A stretch of DNA of 64,000 nucleotides, from the NCBI GenBank assembly GCA_013400115.1, contig VXBP01008924.1, forward strand, positions 434,001-498,000. Direction: 5' to 3'. Of this stretch, positions 30,917 to 41,857 are shown one piece after another. The notes below the pieces were generated by a model that saw only the letters and a program-made list of their open reading frames with translations, had not been told where the DNA came from and did no database searches. The DNA is from Rhinopomastus cyanomelas. Taxonomy: Eukaryota > Chordata > Aves > Bucerotiformes > Rhinopomastidae. Both the position numbers and the translations under genes were made by a program. How positions within the stretch are numbered: the stretch's first letter is position 1; every line of letters begins with the position of its first letter.

Positions 30917-31371
30917 GAGACAGAGCTCCTGGAATGGGGTCCAGAGGAGAGCAAACCAAATGATCAGAGGGCTGCAGCACCTCCCCTCTGAGGACAGGCT
31001 GAGCAAGGTGGGGTCATACAGTCTGGAGAAGAGGCTCCAGGTGACCTTCCAGCAGCTTCCCAATCTCTGAAGGAAGGGGGCTACAAGAAAGTTGGAGGAG
31101 GGCTTTTGACAAGGGTGGTAGCAAGAGGACAAGGGGAAAGGGTTCCAGCCTTGAAGAGGGGAGATGGAGGTTGGCCATGAGGAGCCAGTTCTTTGCTGTG
31201 AGGGTGCTGAGATGCTGGAACAGGCTGCCCCAGGCAGTTGTGGCTGCCCCATGGCTGGCAGTGTTGAAGGGCAGGTTGGCTGGGGCCCTGAGTGACCTGC
31301 TCTAGGGAGGACGGGAATCGGTGATCTCTAAGGTCCCTTCCATCCCTGGCCATGCTGTGATTCTGTGATTT
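30917..31371 (+). mobile_element. CR1 3' part, group F
   Basis: RT end remnants (GGGCTGCAGCACCTCCCCTC), UTR GCTGGCAGTGTTGAAGGGCA and the F terminus. The best F copy besides 59232. Confidence 0.95.
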
Positions 31372-31592
31372 AACTCTTTGCAGACACCCTATGCATCTTT
31401 CACAGATATCTTTCAGTTTGGAAAGGCTTGTGAGCACATGCAACAAACATTCCCTTATTCACGTCACCATCAGACTGCCCAGCATAACCTCTGACAATTT
31501 CAAACAGCAAAACAAGTATTTCCAGTTAAACAACTTCTGGGTTATCTGAACATAGTGGTGATGATCTATTTGAACACTCCTTTGTCATTACA

Positions 31593-31768
31593 GACTCACA
31601 GAATGTTTGGGGCTGGAAGGGACCTGGAAAGATCATCCAGTCCAAGTCCCCTGCCACAGTAGGATCCCCTAGATTCAGGTTCACAGGAACATGGCCAGGT
31701 GGGTTTGAAATGTGTCCAGAGAAGGAGACTCCACAATCCCCCTGGGCAAACCATTCCAGTGCTCGTGT
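31593..31768 (-). mobile_element. CR1 3' end, group A
   Basis: Inverted terminus ACTCACAGAATGTTTGGGGC to CCATTCCAGTGCTCGTG. Confidence 0.94.
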
Positions 31769-32121
31769 ATAGCTTTGCCAAGTTACAGCAGAGGGTATTA
31801 AACATAACATTCATATTTTCCTGGATAGAACCTGACAGCAACAGCTGGATAAACTATCAATGTCTTCTCTCCACCAACATTTTACTTCTAAATATCAAAC
31901 ATGAGTGAGCTGACTGACTGTACAAGCGTATTGTATCATGTGTCCGCTCCTCTGGGCATCCTGTTGAGCAATGTTTTATGTTTTTATTATTTCAGTGAAG
32001 AGCGGCCACAGGAGACATAAAAACTTTATCAAAATTTTGTGAGTAGCAAGCACAGCATCAGCATAGGATATAAATTAGAACATCGTTGGAATGAGTGCGT
32101 TTGGTCTCCTGAAACATCCCA
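31769..32121. other. Single-copy spacer
   Basis: A strong plus acceptor (TTTTTATTATTTCAG, about 31995) and a GTGAGT donor enclose 43 bp with one open frame. Isolated, so not called. Confidence 0.4.
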
Positions 32122-32152
32122 TATTCCTTCCAATCCCTAATGTTGTGATTCT
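32122..32152 (+). mobile_element. CR1 terminal stub, group A
   Basis: Only TCCTTCCAATCCCTAATGTT plus one octamer, directly before an inverted group A body. Confidence 0.75.
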
Positions 32153-32159
32153 GTATGTT

Positions 32160-32562
32160 CCTGCTGACACCCATTGCCCTTTGTCCTGTCACTGGGTGCC
32201 CCTCAGCAGAGACTGGTTCCACCCTGCTGACACCTGCCCTTTCCACATTTATCAACATTAATGGGGTCACCCCTCAGGCTCCTTTTTTCCAAGCTAAAGA
32301 GACCCAGGTCCTTCAGCCCTTCCTCAGCAGGGAGATGCTCCCCTCCCTTCATCATCTCTCTAGCTCTGTGCTGGGCTCTCTCCAGCAGCCTTGTGTCCTC
32401 CTGGAACGGAGGGGTGCAGAACTGGACACAGGATTCCAGATGTGGTCTCAGCAGGACAGAGTAGTGGGGGAGGAGAACCTCTCTCTCAATCTACTAAGCA
32501 CCCCCCTTCTGATCCACCCCAGGGTGCCCTCGGCCTTCTTGGCCACAGCACTGGGGTGAATG
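32160..32562 (-). mobile_element. CR1 3' part lacking its own tail, group A
   Basis: Inverted RT end and upstream RT text, from ACACCCATTGCCCTTTGTCC to CTTGGCCACAGCACTGGG. The 3' UTR and tail are missing. Confidence 0.94.
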
Positions 32563-33238
32563 TTGGCTTTTTCTCAAAAAGGTAGCATGCAAAACTGCAT
32601 TTTGTTTTCTACAGAGTTAAATCCCACAGGAATGTGTCTGGTGGTCACCGTTCCATTCTGTACCTGTGTATTTTGCTTTAATAAAGGGAATGTGAATGAC
32701 AGCTCTGATATTGAGCTCATGAGCAAAGACCACAGGGTTTACTGGCTGTGTTGAGGCTGGATTTCCTTCTGTTCTTTGCTCAGCCAGTCTGAACAAAGAG
32801 ATCTGCAGTAATTTAGGTGATAATTTGGGTAGCAATTTAATAACAGCTCACAGAAGTCACTGCAGTACCACTGCAGAGTTTTAATTTGCACACTGAAGAC
32901 ATAATGAACATGTCAGCACAGAACCATTTTAGATCTCCCAAACTCAGTAGCATGAGCAATATGACAAACAATAATGTTCTTTGGAGGCTCCACTTTGGAT
33001 CCTGAAAGCGGAACAGCATGGTTCTGAGTTTGGACTAGTTAGCGCTGCCTCCCAGCCAAGCTCATCAGCTCAGGCTGAGCACTGTGCTGAAACATCTGCA
33101 CTAGTCATTATGGCAGCAGCCTGGTATCTCTGCACGGCGGCGTGCTCTTGCGAGTAAATACAGCCTTGTATTTCTTTGCCATCTCAACAAGTCAGAGGAA
33201 CTGAAGTGATGTTCTTCTTTCTGTTTATTTTACAAAGA
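32563..33238. other. Single-copy stretch
   Basis: Open frames on both strands at 32600-32755 (plus after a strong acceptor TTTTGTTTTCTACAG; minus also open). CpG-containing patch near 33125-33155. No gene called. Confidence 0.35.
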
Positions 33239-33358
33239 TGCACTTTAAAACTCGCCTGGCCATGTTCCTGTGGGACTGGATCTAGGGGATCCTGCTGTGG
33301 CAGGGGGATTGGACTGGATGGTCTTTGGAGGTCCCTTCCAATCCCTGATGGTCTGTGA
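33239..33358 (+). mobile_element. CR1 3' end fragment, group A
   Basis: AAACTCGCCTGGCCATGTTC to the terminus. Confidence 0.94.
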
Positions 33359-33622
33359 AAAACTCAGTGTGTAGGATTTTGACTCTGGAATGAAAACACT
33401 TGCCGCCCCCGCTCCAAGGAAGTTCAGCTGCGCAAAGCAACATCATTACAAAGTGAAAATTGCATTTTCTTAATGCCTGTTAGTTGTTTGAAATTTTGAT
33501 TTCTAATTTAAATTAAAACTTTAATGAAACTAAATTAGTTTTATTTAAATTTTAATTTTTTCTTTAATATCCCAGCATAATTCTAGTGTGTTTTCCTTGT
33601 TATGAAATAACCAGAATCAGAA

Positions 33623-33870
33623 TGAGACACGAGACTCATGCTGGTCTCTTCTCCCAAATTCCTCATGATAGGATGACGGGAAATGGCCTCAAGTTGCATC
33701 AGGGGAGCTTTAGATTGGATCTTAGGAAGAAGTTCTTTGCTGAGAGAGTGGTTGGGCTCTGGAAGAGGCTGCCCAGGGAGGGGGTGGAGTCCCCATCCCT
33801 GGAAGTGTTTAAAAACCAAGTAGGTGGAGCACTTAAGGCCATGGTGTAGGGGTTAGGGAGCTGTTGGGCT
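33623..33870 (+). mobile_element. CR1 3' end, group E
   Basis: CATGCTGGTCTCTTCTCCCA to GTTAGGGAGCTGTTGGGCT, then cut off before the terminus. The 20 bp before the element resemble those before the E copy at 27862. Confidence 0.92.
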
Positions 33871-34198
33871 TTTTATCACTAATATAAACTTTTATTACTT
33901 AAAAAAGACATTGCTGTGATTTCTAGATATTAAATGGGAATGGTACTAAATCAAAAGGTTTCACTCTATAAAAATGAAAGCTGGCAGCTCCAAGGAAAGA
34001 GCTGCCAAAAACAGAAATGTATTTTTAAATGAAAGCCACAAGCAATGTGCTCTGCCCTAGGCCATATTTATAGCCCCCACCATCCCCTTCTGCTCCTAAG
34101 ATGAAAAATTAAGAAAATCCCTTGGTGACTTCAATTCATGACAGTTTGCTGGATTAATTCCATTCCCCCTCCACTCAGCTTTGGTTATTCCCCTCTCC
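33871..34198. other. Single-copy spacer
   Basis: AT-rich, with no repeat and no exon-like segment. Confidence 0.5.
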
Positions 34199-34480
34199 TC
34201 AGCTTTGGTGAGGCCACATCTTGAGTCCTGTGTTCAGTGTTGGATCCCTCACTATGAGAGGGACACTGAAGGGCTGCAGAGGGGACAGAAGTAGCTACCA
34301 AGCTAGTAAAGGGTTTGGAACCTGTGTTGTATGAGGAACAGCTAAGGGATCTGGGGCTGTTTAGCCTGGAGGAGATTGAGGGGAGACCTTACTGCTCCCT
34401 ACAACTACTTGAAAGGAGGTTGTAGAGAGGTGGGGGTTGGCCTGTTCTACTTAGTGGCCAGTGACAGGGTGATAGGAAAT
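34199..34480 (+). mobile_element. CR1 reverse-transcriptase C-terminal fragment
   Basis: GTGAGGCCACATCTTGAGTC to the LKGGCREVGVGLFYLVASDR text. Cut at 34480 by the inverted copy that follows. Confidence 0.9.
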
Positions 34481-34755
34481 CATGGAATCACAGAATGGCC
34501 AGAGTTAGAAGAGACCTTAAATCATCCAGTTCCAACCCCCCTGCACAGGCAGGGGCACCTTCCCTAGAGCAGGTTACTCAGGGCCCCAGCCAACCTGCCC
34601 TTCAACACTGCCAGCCATGGGGCAGCCATAGCTGCCTGGGGCAACCCATTCCAGCATCTCAGCACCCTCACAGCAAAGAATTTGTTGCTTATGTCCAACC
34701 TCAATCTCTCCTCTTCAAGGCTGGAACCCTTTCCCCTTGTCCTCTCACTACAGTG
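34481..34755 (-). mobile_element. CR1 3' end, group F
   Basis: Inverted terminus TCATGGAATCACAGAATGGC, UTR GCAGGTTACTCAGGGCCCCA-type text, ending in CCCCTTGTCCTCTCACTA. Confidence 0.94.
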
Positions 34756-35393
34756 AAGTGGTTTTGTTTCTCACATTTCCTCCACTGACCAGGACATTCA
34801 CATTCTTTTTCCAACTCAACTCTTTCCCTGTTGCTATCCAGAACTCTTTGATTAACTGTTGGCTTAATTCCTGAGTTTCTTCAGCTTCAAACCTTACTTG
34901 TTTCATCACCACACATCATCATACATCAGCATGAGTCATCGATGTGACTGTTTCACTAGACAGCTCAGTTGCCCTTGCTACTCAGGTTTTGAGTTTCTTT
35001 CTTTTTGTTTTTCATTGCTATGATTTAAACAGGAGCAGCATCTCCCAGCCATCATCATATTTCTCAGTGAAGGATTGTTTTTATACCACTTGCACTACAC
35101 ACAAAGTATGTAACTGTTTTGCTATCTCCATCACCCAACCAAAGGGCTGCAGCCATCAGCACAGAACACACAAAGGTTTTACTATCCATCTCTCCAGGGC
35201 ACAGAAATGAAACAGCCCAGCCAGCAGTGGAGGAAGCCCAGGGAACAACAGCCCCGCTCACTGCAGGGCCAACAGAGACCAAACTGACCCAACACTTCAA
35301 CAGCAGGGAAGTCAGCCCCAGCCCAGAGCCTGCCAGGGCCACACACAGGCCAGCAAGGAAAACAGCTGAGAAATAACCGAATCACTCACCCTG
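34756..35393. other. CR1-free single-copy stretch
   Basis: AT-rich up to about 35130, then purine- and C-rich text (CAGCCCCAGCCCAGAGCC) leading into the GC-rich block. Confidence 0.5.
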
Positions 35394-36018
35394 CTCCAGT
35401 TCGTCCTGTCCTGCTGCCACTAGGAGGTCCGGTTGCCAGAGAAAGAGTCAGGGGGCCTTCCAACAACAGGGAGACTCTGAAAGGGGCACCCGCTCACAGA
35501 TGGGCTACCAACAGCCTCTGTAAACAAGGCCCTGCTTTAATACCGAGAGGGGCTCGAGCTGCGGCCCCTCAGGGCCCAGGTGCGGCCCCTCGGGCTGTTA
35601 AAGCCCCTCCAGAGCCCGGCCTCCCCTCCCTCTGACAACAGAGGTGACCTAGTCCAGTTCGTCCTGTCCCGCTGCCACTGGGTGCTCCAGTTCCAGAGAA
35701 AGTTGGGCTCTTCCAACAACGGGGACAGTCTGCAAGGGGCACCCACCCACAGACAGATCCACAACCCCCTGCCCAGAGGGGCACCAGCTGCAGCCAATCA
35801 GGGGCCAGGTGCAGCCACTCAAGGCCCAGAGCGGCCAATCAGGGCCCAGGGCGGCCCTCAGGGCCCAGGTGCAGCCACTCAAGGCCCAGAGCAGCCAATC
35901 AGGGCCCAGGGCGGCCCCTCAGGGCCCAGGTGCAGCCCCTCAGGCTGTTAAGGCCCCTCCCGAGCCCTGCCCGAGCCCGGCCTTCCCTCCTGGAGGGCCC
36001 TGTGACAACAGAGGGGAC
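35394..36018. repeat. GC-rich duplicated unit with internal 60/61-bp minisatellite
   Basis: Two diverged copies of one unit: 35396-about 35650 and 35654-about 36018. Both start CCAGTTCGTCCTGTCC and contain a TTCCAACAACGGGGA-type segment, GGCTGTTAA and GACAACAGAGG. The second copy contains a tandem minisatellite (35808-35867, 35868-35928, partial third) made of GCCCAG/CTCAGGG subunits. Three CCAAT boxes in NF-Y-like context (GCCAATCAGG) lie at 35794, 35835 and 35895. Confidence 0.8.
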
Positions 36019-36276
36019 CGTCCCTCACAGCAAGGCCTGCTCTGGCCTCTGTCCCTACTGCTCAGAGCCTGCTGGGGTGCAGCCAGCAGCAGGGCTAAAG
36101 GCTCTTCTTGGTGGCCACCACAGAGACCAACCAGTTTTCACCTTGACGACAGTGAGAGGAACCTGGTCAGCCTTGCTCTTTTACCCGGTTGTGAAATTCA
36201 TCCACGTATCCCTTCGAATCCATTTCATTTCTAACGGTATCCCCTCTCACTTCTTCTAGAGGACTGCATTAATGCG
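36019..36276. other. Single-copy spacer after the GC-rich block
   Basis: GC content falls back to background by about 36200. No repeat or exon seen. Confidence 0.45.
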
Positions 36277-36336
36277 TGAATCTAGATGATCTTCCGAGGT
36301 CCTTTCCAATGCCTAATGTCCTGTGGTTCTGTGAAT
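36277..36336 (+). mobile_element. CR1 terminal stub, group A
   Basis: GATGATCTTCCGAGGTCCTT to one tail unit. Confidence 0.85.
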
Positions 36337-36489
36337 ATTGTCAGAACTGTTTAAAAGTTCATTAAAACAGCTTTAAGTTTTTAGCTTCTTTAAGATCTCA
36401 CCTCCATGTTTGTCTTTTCCTTCAAGGGTGTTTTCCCAGGCAGCAGAGGTTAGTTCTTCAGCAATTCCAAATGTCCCCCCACTACAGAA

Positions 36490-36888
36490 CAATGGAAGGG
36501 CTGAGGGAGCTGGGGCTGTTCAGCCTGGAGGAGACCTTATAGCTCTCTACAACTGCTTGAAATGAGGTTGTAGAGAGGCAGAGGTTGGTCTGTCATGTCC
36601 AGCCACAATCTCCTGTCTTCAAATGGGAAATGGCCTTAAACTGCACCAGGGGAGGTTCAGGTTGGATATCAGCAGGAATCTCTTTTGTGAAAGGGTTGTC
36701 AGGCACTGGAACAGCTGCCCTGGGAGGGTTTTGAGTCCCCATCCCTGGAGGTGTTGAAGAAAAGGGTAGATGCTGCATTTGGGACAGAGTTTAGTGCTGC
36801 TGATAGGGCTGGGAAAAGGTTGGACATGATGATCTTGAAGGACTCTTCCAGTGGAAACTGTTCTGTGATCCTATGAACCTATGAATGT
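36490..36888 (+). mobile_element. CR1 3' part, group G
   Basis: GGGCTGAGGGAGCTGGGGCT, UTR and the sense G terminus (GATGATCTTGAAGGACTCTT) with degenerate octamers ATCCTATGAACCTATG. Confidence 0.94.
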
Positions 36889-37726
36889 ATTTAGACAACC
36901 AAACTGAAATGTCCTCACCATTCCAAAATATCATCAACTGAACTATTTATCTGCATCTCTTACCCAGGTTCCATAACTCTACTCACATGGTGAGTAACAA
37001 TGAAGTAACTCCAAAGAATTACAAACTCTTTGGTTCTTGGTACTTTATCCATCATAAAGTTGTTTCTATACTGATGTTTTACCAAACTCACTAACAAATA
37101 ATGGTAAGGCTCTGGAAATGAACGAGTGGTGCCGTTAAAAACCCCAGAGTCTTACACGTCATAAGATTTACACAAGCGCTTCCCCACTGTTGTAGCGGCG
37201 TTTGTGTTTCTTCTTCCCAAGATTTGAGACTCTGTTGCAAGAATTATATATAAATATTTATTAGGGTTCAAAAACTGCTTAAGCAGATCAAGCATTTGAT
37301 ATTCACAGCTACATCCCTATTGCTAGAAAGTTAATGTCACTAAGCAGTGACGGCTCAAGCACTAAAAAGAAGTAAGAACTGGAAAGTTTATTTTCCACGT
37401 AAAGAGGGAAAAAAATCAATAAGCACTCAGATTCCATTTGTGAAGCAAAGTGCTTTGCCTGATAAATAAATCTCGTTTCAAGTCAGGTATCAATATCTAA
37501 TCAATCTCTCCAGACAGCCCTAGGACTGAACTGCGCACGGAGATGCCAACAAGCATTAGCAAAGTCGATGAAAAGAGAAAAATTTCTCTGTATGAAAAAG
37601 AATTCATCAGTAATAAAATCAGAGGTGTTTCTCATGCACATTATTCACCCTTACTATGTGTAGTTCAATAAAGCAACGAAACCTTTAATTAAAGAAATAA
37701 TTCTCAACATTTTACAGTCAGAGTAG
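36889..37726. other. Single-copy AT-rich stretch
   Basis: Longest simple single-copy run in this part. No repeat and no splice-bounded open frame found. Confidence 0.55.
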
Positions 37727-38004
37727 AATCACAGAATCATTCGGGTTGGGAAAGACCCCTGGGATCATCAAGTCCAACCTTCAACCCTGCTCCACAAGGT
37801 CACTCCTAAACCAGATCCCCCAACCACCACATCTAAGCAACTTTCAAATACATCCAGGGATGGGGACTGAACCACCACCCTGGGCAGCCCATCCCAGGGC
37901 CTCACCACTCTCTTGAGGAAGAATTTCTTCCTGATGCCCAGCCCAACCCTCCCCTGTTGAAGCTTGAAGCCCCTCCTTCTGCTTCTGTCGCTAATGACCT
38001 CTGA
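37727..38004 (-). mobile_element. CR1 3' end, group B
   Basis: Inverted terminus GAATCACAGAATCATTCGGG, UTR, KKF segment, cut in the codons for the VISDRS text. Confidence 0.95.
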
Positions 38005-38216
38005 GAAAAGAAAAATATCTTAGGGCCTTTCTTCCCCAAATGCAGTCTGTTGTTTCAGTGTCTTCAGATTTGTCAGTAGGTTTGTTACACCCTCTCTTTG
38101 TGTCTGAGTCTTTAGCTAGAAGGTCTTGGTTGAAATAGAGTTCAGGATTCTGACCCTCAACACTCCTGGTGACCCAGCTGGAGATCCAGACAAGGACCCC
38201 CACCACCACTCATGAT

Positions 38217-38406
38217 AACACGGAATGCCAGAACATTAGGGATTAGAAGGGACCTCACAAGATCATCCAGTCCAATCCCCTGCCACTGCAGGATCCCCTC
38301 GATCCGGTCACACAGGTGGGTTTGAAATGTCTCCAGAGAAGGCGACTCCACAACCCCCTGGGGCAGCCCCTTCCAGGGCTCTGTCACCCTCACTGGGAAG
38401 AAGTTC
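38217..38406 (-). mobile_element. CR1 3' end, group A
   Basis: Inverted terminus GAACATTAGGGATTAGAAGG to CCTCACTGGGAAGAAG. About 14 bp of the usual CACAGGAACATGTCCAGG segment is deleted. Confidence 0.94.
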
Positions 38407-38815
38407 ATCAAATATTCTACATCCTCCAGTACTCAAAATCACACTTTTGAGACTCTGAAATCTGTAACTACAAACTGTAGACTGTGCTATGAAAATTTCA
38501 TGTAAAATAAATATATTTTATATATTTAGCAGCAGAACTGGACCTTCAAGGACCAAAAAACATGTAGGTGTATTTAACGCACCAGTTGTCAGCAATAATT
38601 ATGAATGATTGCACAAGAAACTGTGAAATTATTTGTATGAGAAATTACTGACAAGTAGGAGGTTGACTTTGAGTGTTGATCCTCCCCATGACACCTCTCC
38701 TGGTGCTGTGATTGTGGTGGTAGCTGGAGGGGTGTTGATAACACCCCAGTGTTTTGGCTCCTGCTGAGCAGAGAAGAGCCAAGTAAACATATTCTTACAT
38801 TTTAATGAATTCACA
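38407..38815. other. Single-copy spacer
   Basis: AT-rich with TATATTTTATATATTT at about 38510. The duplicated block begins at 38720. Confidence 0.5.
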
Positions 38816-39316
38816 GAGTCACAGAATCACAGAGCATTAGGGATTGGAAGAGACCTCAAAAGATGATCCAGTCCCATCCCCCTGCCACAGCAGGATCCCC
38901 TAGATCCAGCCACACAGGAACATGGCCAGGAGGGTTTGAAATGGCTCCAGAAGAGGAGACTCCAAAACCCCCCTGGGCAGCCCCTGCCAGGGCTCTGACA
39001 CCATCACAGGGAAGAAGGTCCTTCTCACACTGATGGGGAACCTCCTCTGCTCCAGCTGACACCCACTGCCCCTTGTTCTGTCACTGAGCAGAGCCTGGCT
39101 CCATCCTCCTCACACCCACCCTTCACACACTGATCAACATTCATGGGGTCACCCCTCAGGCTCCTTTTCTCCCAGCTCCAGAGCCCCAGCTCCCTCAGCC
39201 TTTCCTCAGCAGGGAGATGCTCCCCTCCCTCCATCATCTCTGTGGCTCTGCGCTGGGCTCTCTCCAGCAGTTCTGTGTCCTTCTGGAACAGAGGAGCCCA
39301 GGACTGGACACAATAC
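38816..39316 (-). mobile_element. CR1 3' part with reverse-transcriptase C-terminus, group A
   Basis: About 500 bp inverted: terminus, UTR, RT end (minus QCVKGGCEEDGARLCSVTEQ), to the CTGGAACAGAGGAGCCCAGG region. A 14-bp deletion removes part of the SGAPSDR codons. Confidence 0.95.
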
Positions 39317-39495
39317 TTAATGAATTCAGTGTCCTATAGTCACTGGGTATCTAGCTGTGACTCTTGCACAAGAGTACTTCACTGTGGAGAAGGAGTGGCT
39401 CCCCTGCATTGTTCACTGTGAGGGCTGAACTGAAGCCTGTGTGTTGCAGAGGTTTTACCTCACAGCTGCATTGAAATCAGCGACTTCATTGTCAC

Positions 39496-39606
39496 TTACG
39501 TGTGGTGTTGGGGGTTCTGGTTTAGGGGTCACCTTGTACAGTAGGGTTGATCGTTGGGCTTGATGATCCCAGGGGTCTTTTGCAACCTGAATGATTCTGT
39601 GATTCC
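39496..39606 (+). mobile_element. CR1 terminal fragment, group B
   Basis: ACTTACGTGTGGTGTTGGGG to the B terminus. Confidence 0.93.
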
Positions 39607-40027
39607 TGTGACTGACTAGAATTCTCCTCCAACACTCTTTTAATTTTCTATCTGTCTGCACCATCAATTTTTCTGAGCAGCTCTTTTGGCAGGTAAACTC
39701 CGTCTGAAAAGTCGCCACTTGTCGAAATAAATCAGCGATGACAGGGAGGTATCGACCATTCATTATCATGATATTGATTTCAAATGAACATTTGTCTTGT
39801 CGAGTGTTCTTTTAATTGGGATTAACACTACGACTCTAATACCTGGCTGCATTGTGACTCTCCATCTGCCCAATTACAGTGACAGGGGGATTTGTTTTGT
39901 TTCTCTGATCTTAGAAGCTAACTTGGACCAGATGCTGAGTTTCGAGAAGATCAGCCCCGAGGCGCGGAGGGCCATGTTTTCGATGTGTTTTACCTCACGT
40001 ATCACAATCACTTCTGCCGTGGTCCAG

Positions 40028-40028
40028 N
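40028..40028. other. Single ambiguous base at the duplication junction
   Basis: One N separates the two copies of the duplicated block. Confidence 0.95.
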
Positions 40029-40124
40029 GTAGCTGGAGGGGTGTTGATAACACCCCAGTGTTTTGGCTCCTGCTGAGCAGAGAAGAGCCAAGTAAACATA
40101 TTCTTACATTTTAATGAATTCACA

Positions 40125-40193
40125 GAGTCACAGAATCACAGAGCATTAGGGATTGGAAGAGACCTCAAAAGATGATCCAGTCCCATCCCCCTG
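40125..40193 (-). mobile_element. CR1 stub, group A, duplicate of 38816 copy
   Basis: First 69 bp of the inverted copy at 38816, cut off by the N run. Confidence 0.92.
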
Positions 40194-40303
40194 NNNNNNN
40201 NNNNNNNNNNNNNNNNNNNNNNNNNNNNNNNNNNNNNNNNNNNNNNNNNNNNNNNNNNNNNNNNNNNNNNNNNNNNNNNNNNNNNNNNNNNNNNNNNNNN
40301 NNN
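40194..40303. other. Assembly gap (110 N)
   Basis: Run of N. By comparison with the first copy it replaces about 717 bp, so the stated size is not the real one. Confidence 0.97.
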
Positions 40304-40879
40304 TATTCCTGTGACTGACTAGAATTCTCCTCCAACACTCTTTTAATTTTCTATCTGTCTGCACCATCAATTTTTCTGAGCAGCTCTTTTGGCAGGTAAA
40401 CTCCGTCTGAAAAGTCGCCACTTGTCGAAATAAATCAGCGATGACAGGGAGGTATCGACCATTCATTATCATGATATTGATTTCAAATGAACATTTGTCT
40501 TGTCGAGTGTTCTTTTAATTGGGATTAACACTACGACTCTAATACCTGGCTGCATTGTGACTCTCCATCTGCCCAATTACAGTGACAGGGGGATTTGTTT
40601 TGTTTCTCTGATCTTAGAAGCTAACTTGGACCAGATGCTGAGTTTCGAGAAGATCAGCCCCGAGGCGCGGAGGGCCATGTTTTCGATGTGTTTTACCTCA
40701 CGTATCACAATCACTTCTGCCGTGGTCCAGTCACATTTTGTGATGGCTTTTCATTCAGCCTGAATAGCTGCATCTCTTTCTTAGATATTAGAGGGTTTGC
40801 CAACTGTCTGTAGTTGTTCTGTGTTCCTGATGGCCGCTGCAAGCACTACACAGGCATCGTGAACACTCAGAAAGATCAT

Positions 40880-41170
40880 CAAGAACGCCTGCACAGACTG
40901 GAGAGATCGGTGAAGAGGAATTTAACAAAGTTTAATAAGATTAAGTGCAGAGTCCTTCACTTGGGAAGGAGCAGCGAGAAGCATTGGTACAGGCTGAGGG
41001 TGGGGCATCCCTGGAACAGGCTGCCCAGAGAGGCGGTGGAGGCCCCATCCCTGGAGACACTCAAGGTCAGCCTGGATGGGGCTCTGTGCAATCTGATCTG
41101 GTGAGTGGTGGCCCTGCTTGGTGTGGGCGGGTTGGACTAGATGATGTTTGGAGGTCCCTTCCAACCCAAC
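40880..41170 (+). mobile_element. CR1 fragment with internal deletion
   Basis: RT text (NLTKFNKIKCRVLHLGRSS) is joined directly to CCTGGAACAGGCTGCCCAGA and a 3' terminus GGAGGTCCCTTCCAACCCAA. The RT C-terminal half is missing. Confidence 0.88.
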
Positions 41171-41690
41171 ACACTGGGATAATCTACTGGAGAGCACTTT
41201 TGTGGAGAGGGAGATTGGAGTTCTAGTGGACAATAAGTTCTCCAGCGAACAGCAATGTGCTCTTGTGGCCAAGAAGGCCAACGGAATACTGGGATGGATC
41301 AAGAAGAGTGTGTCCAGCTAAGCAAGGGAGGTTCTCCTCCCCCTCTACTCTGCCCTACTGAGGCCACATTGAAGTATTCTGTCCAGTTCTGGGCTCCCCA
41401 CTGCTAGAGGGACAGAGATCTGATTGAAAGAGTCCAACAGAGGGCCATGAGGATGATCAGGGGACTGCAGCACCTGCCTTATGAGGAGAGATTGAGAGAC
41501 CTGGGACTTTTCAGCTTGGAGAGGAGAAGGTTAGAAGGAGATTTAATCATTGCCTACAAATCTATGAGGGCTGGGTGTCAAGAGAAAGAGAAAATCTCTC
41601 TTCACTTGCACCCTGTGATAGGACAAGGGGTGTGAGTTGGAGCACAAGAAGTTCCATCTCAACATGAGGAAGAACTTCTTTTCTGTGAGG
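41171..41690 (+). mobile_element. CR1 reverse-transcriptase C-terminal fragment, distinct lineage
   Basis: In-frame text FSSEQQCALVAKKANGILGW, later RLRDLGLFSLERRRLEGDLI. It ends in the codons for NMRKNFF without UTR. 41858-42030 may be the separated 3' end of the same copy. Confidence 0.92.
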
Positions 41691-41735
41691 CTCCATCCTC
41701 CTGACACCCACCCTTCACATACTGATCAACATTAA
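41691..41735 (-). mobile_element. CR1 stub, group A
   Basis: Inverted CTCCATCCTCCTGACACCCA only. Confidence 0.75.
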
Positions 41736-41857
41736 TCAGGGATAGGCATTGCAAAAGGACTCAGAAGAACAGATCCACATTTTCCATTTCCATTCCCAAG
41801 CAGAATAAGCAGCTCTGTTCTTTCTAATCAAACAGGAATGATGAATTCATTTTTAGT

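Larger units (their letters stand above)
38720..40027 (+). repeat. First copy of a 1.3-kb tandem duplication
   Basis: 38720-38884 recurs at 40029-40193, and 39602-40027 recurs at 40305-40730. I saw no mismatch in either comparison. The missing 717 bp of the second copy lie where the assembly has 110 Ns. Confidence 0.93.
40029..40730 (+). repeat. Second, incomplete copy of the tandem duplication
   Basis: Repeats 38720-38884 (as 40029-40193) and 39602-40027 (as 40305-40730). Unique sequence resumes at 40731. Confidence 0.93.

Noticed and set aside
31996..32038. 43-bp plus-strand exon with strong acceptor and GTGAGT donor
   Set aside because: Isolated, very short, open in one of three frames. 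Such pseudo-exons are common in introns.
32600..32755. Plus-strand exon after a strong acceptor
   Set aside because: The minus strand of the same DNA is equally open and protein-like, and there is no donor or partner exon. It served as a warning about chance open frames.
34940..36020. Endogenous retrovirus LTR
   Set aside because: No TG...CA ends, primer-binding site, polypurine tract or retroviral protein text was found. The duplicated unit lacks a clear LTR layout.
35580..36234. Overlapping open frames of 123 and 141 codons in the GC-rich block
   Set aside because: They follow the 60/61-bp minisatellite and GC-rich composition, are open in several frames on both strands and have no splice borders.
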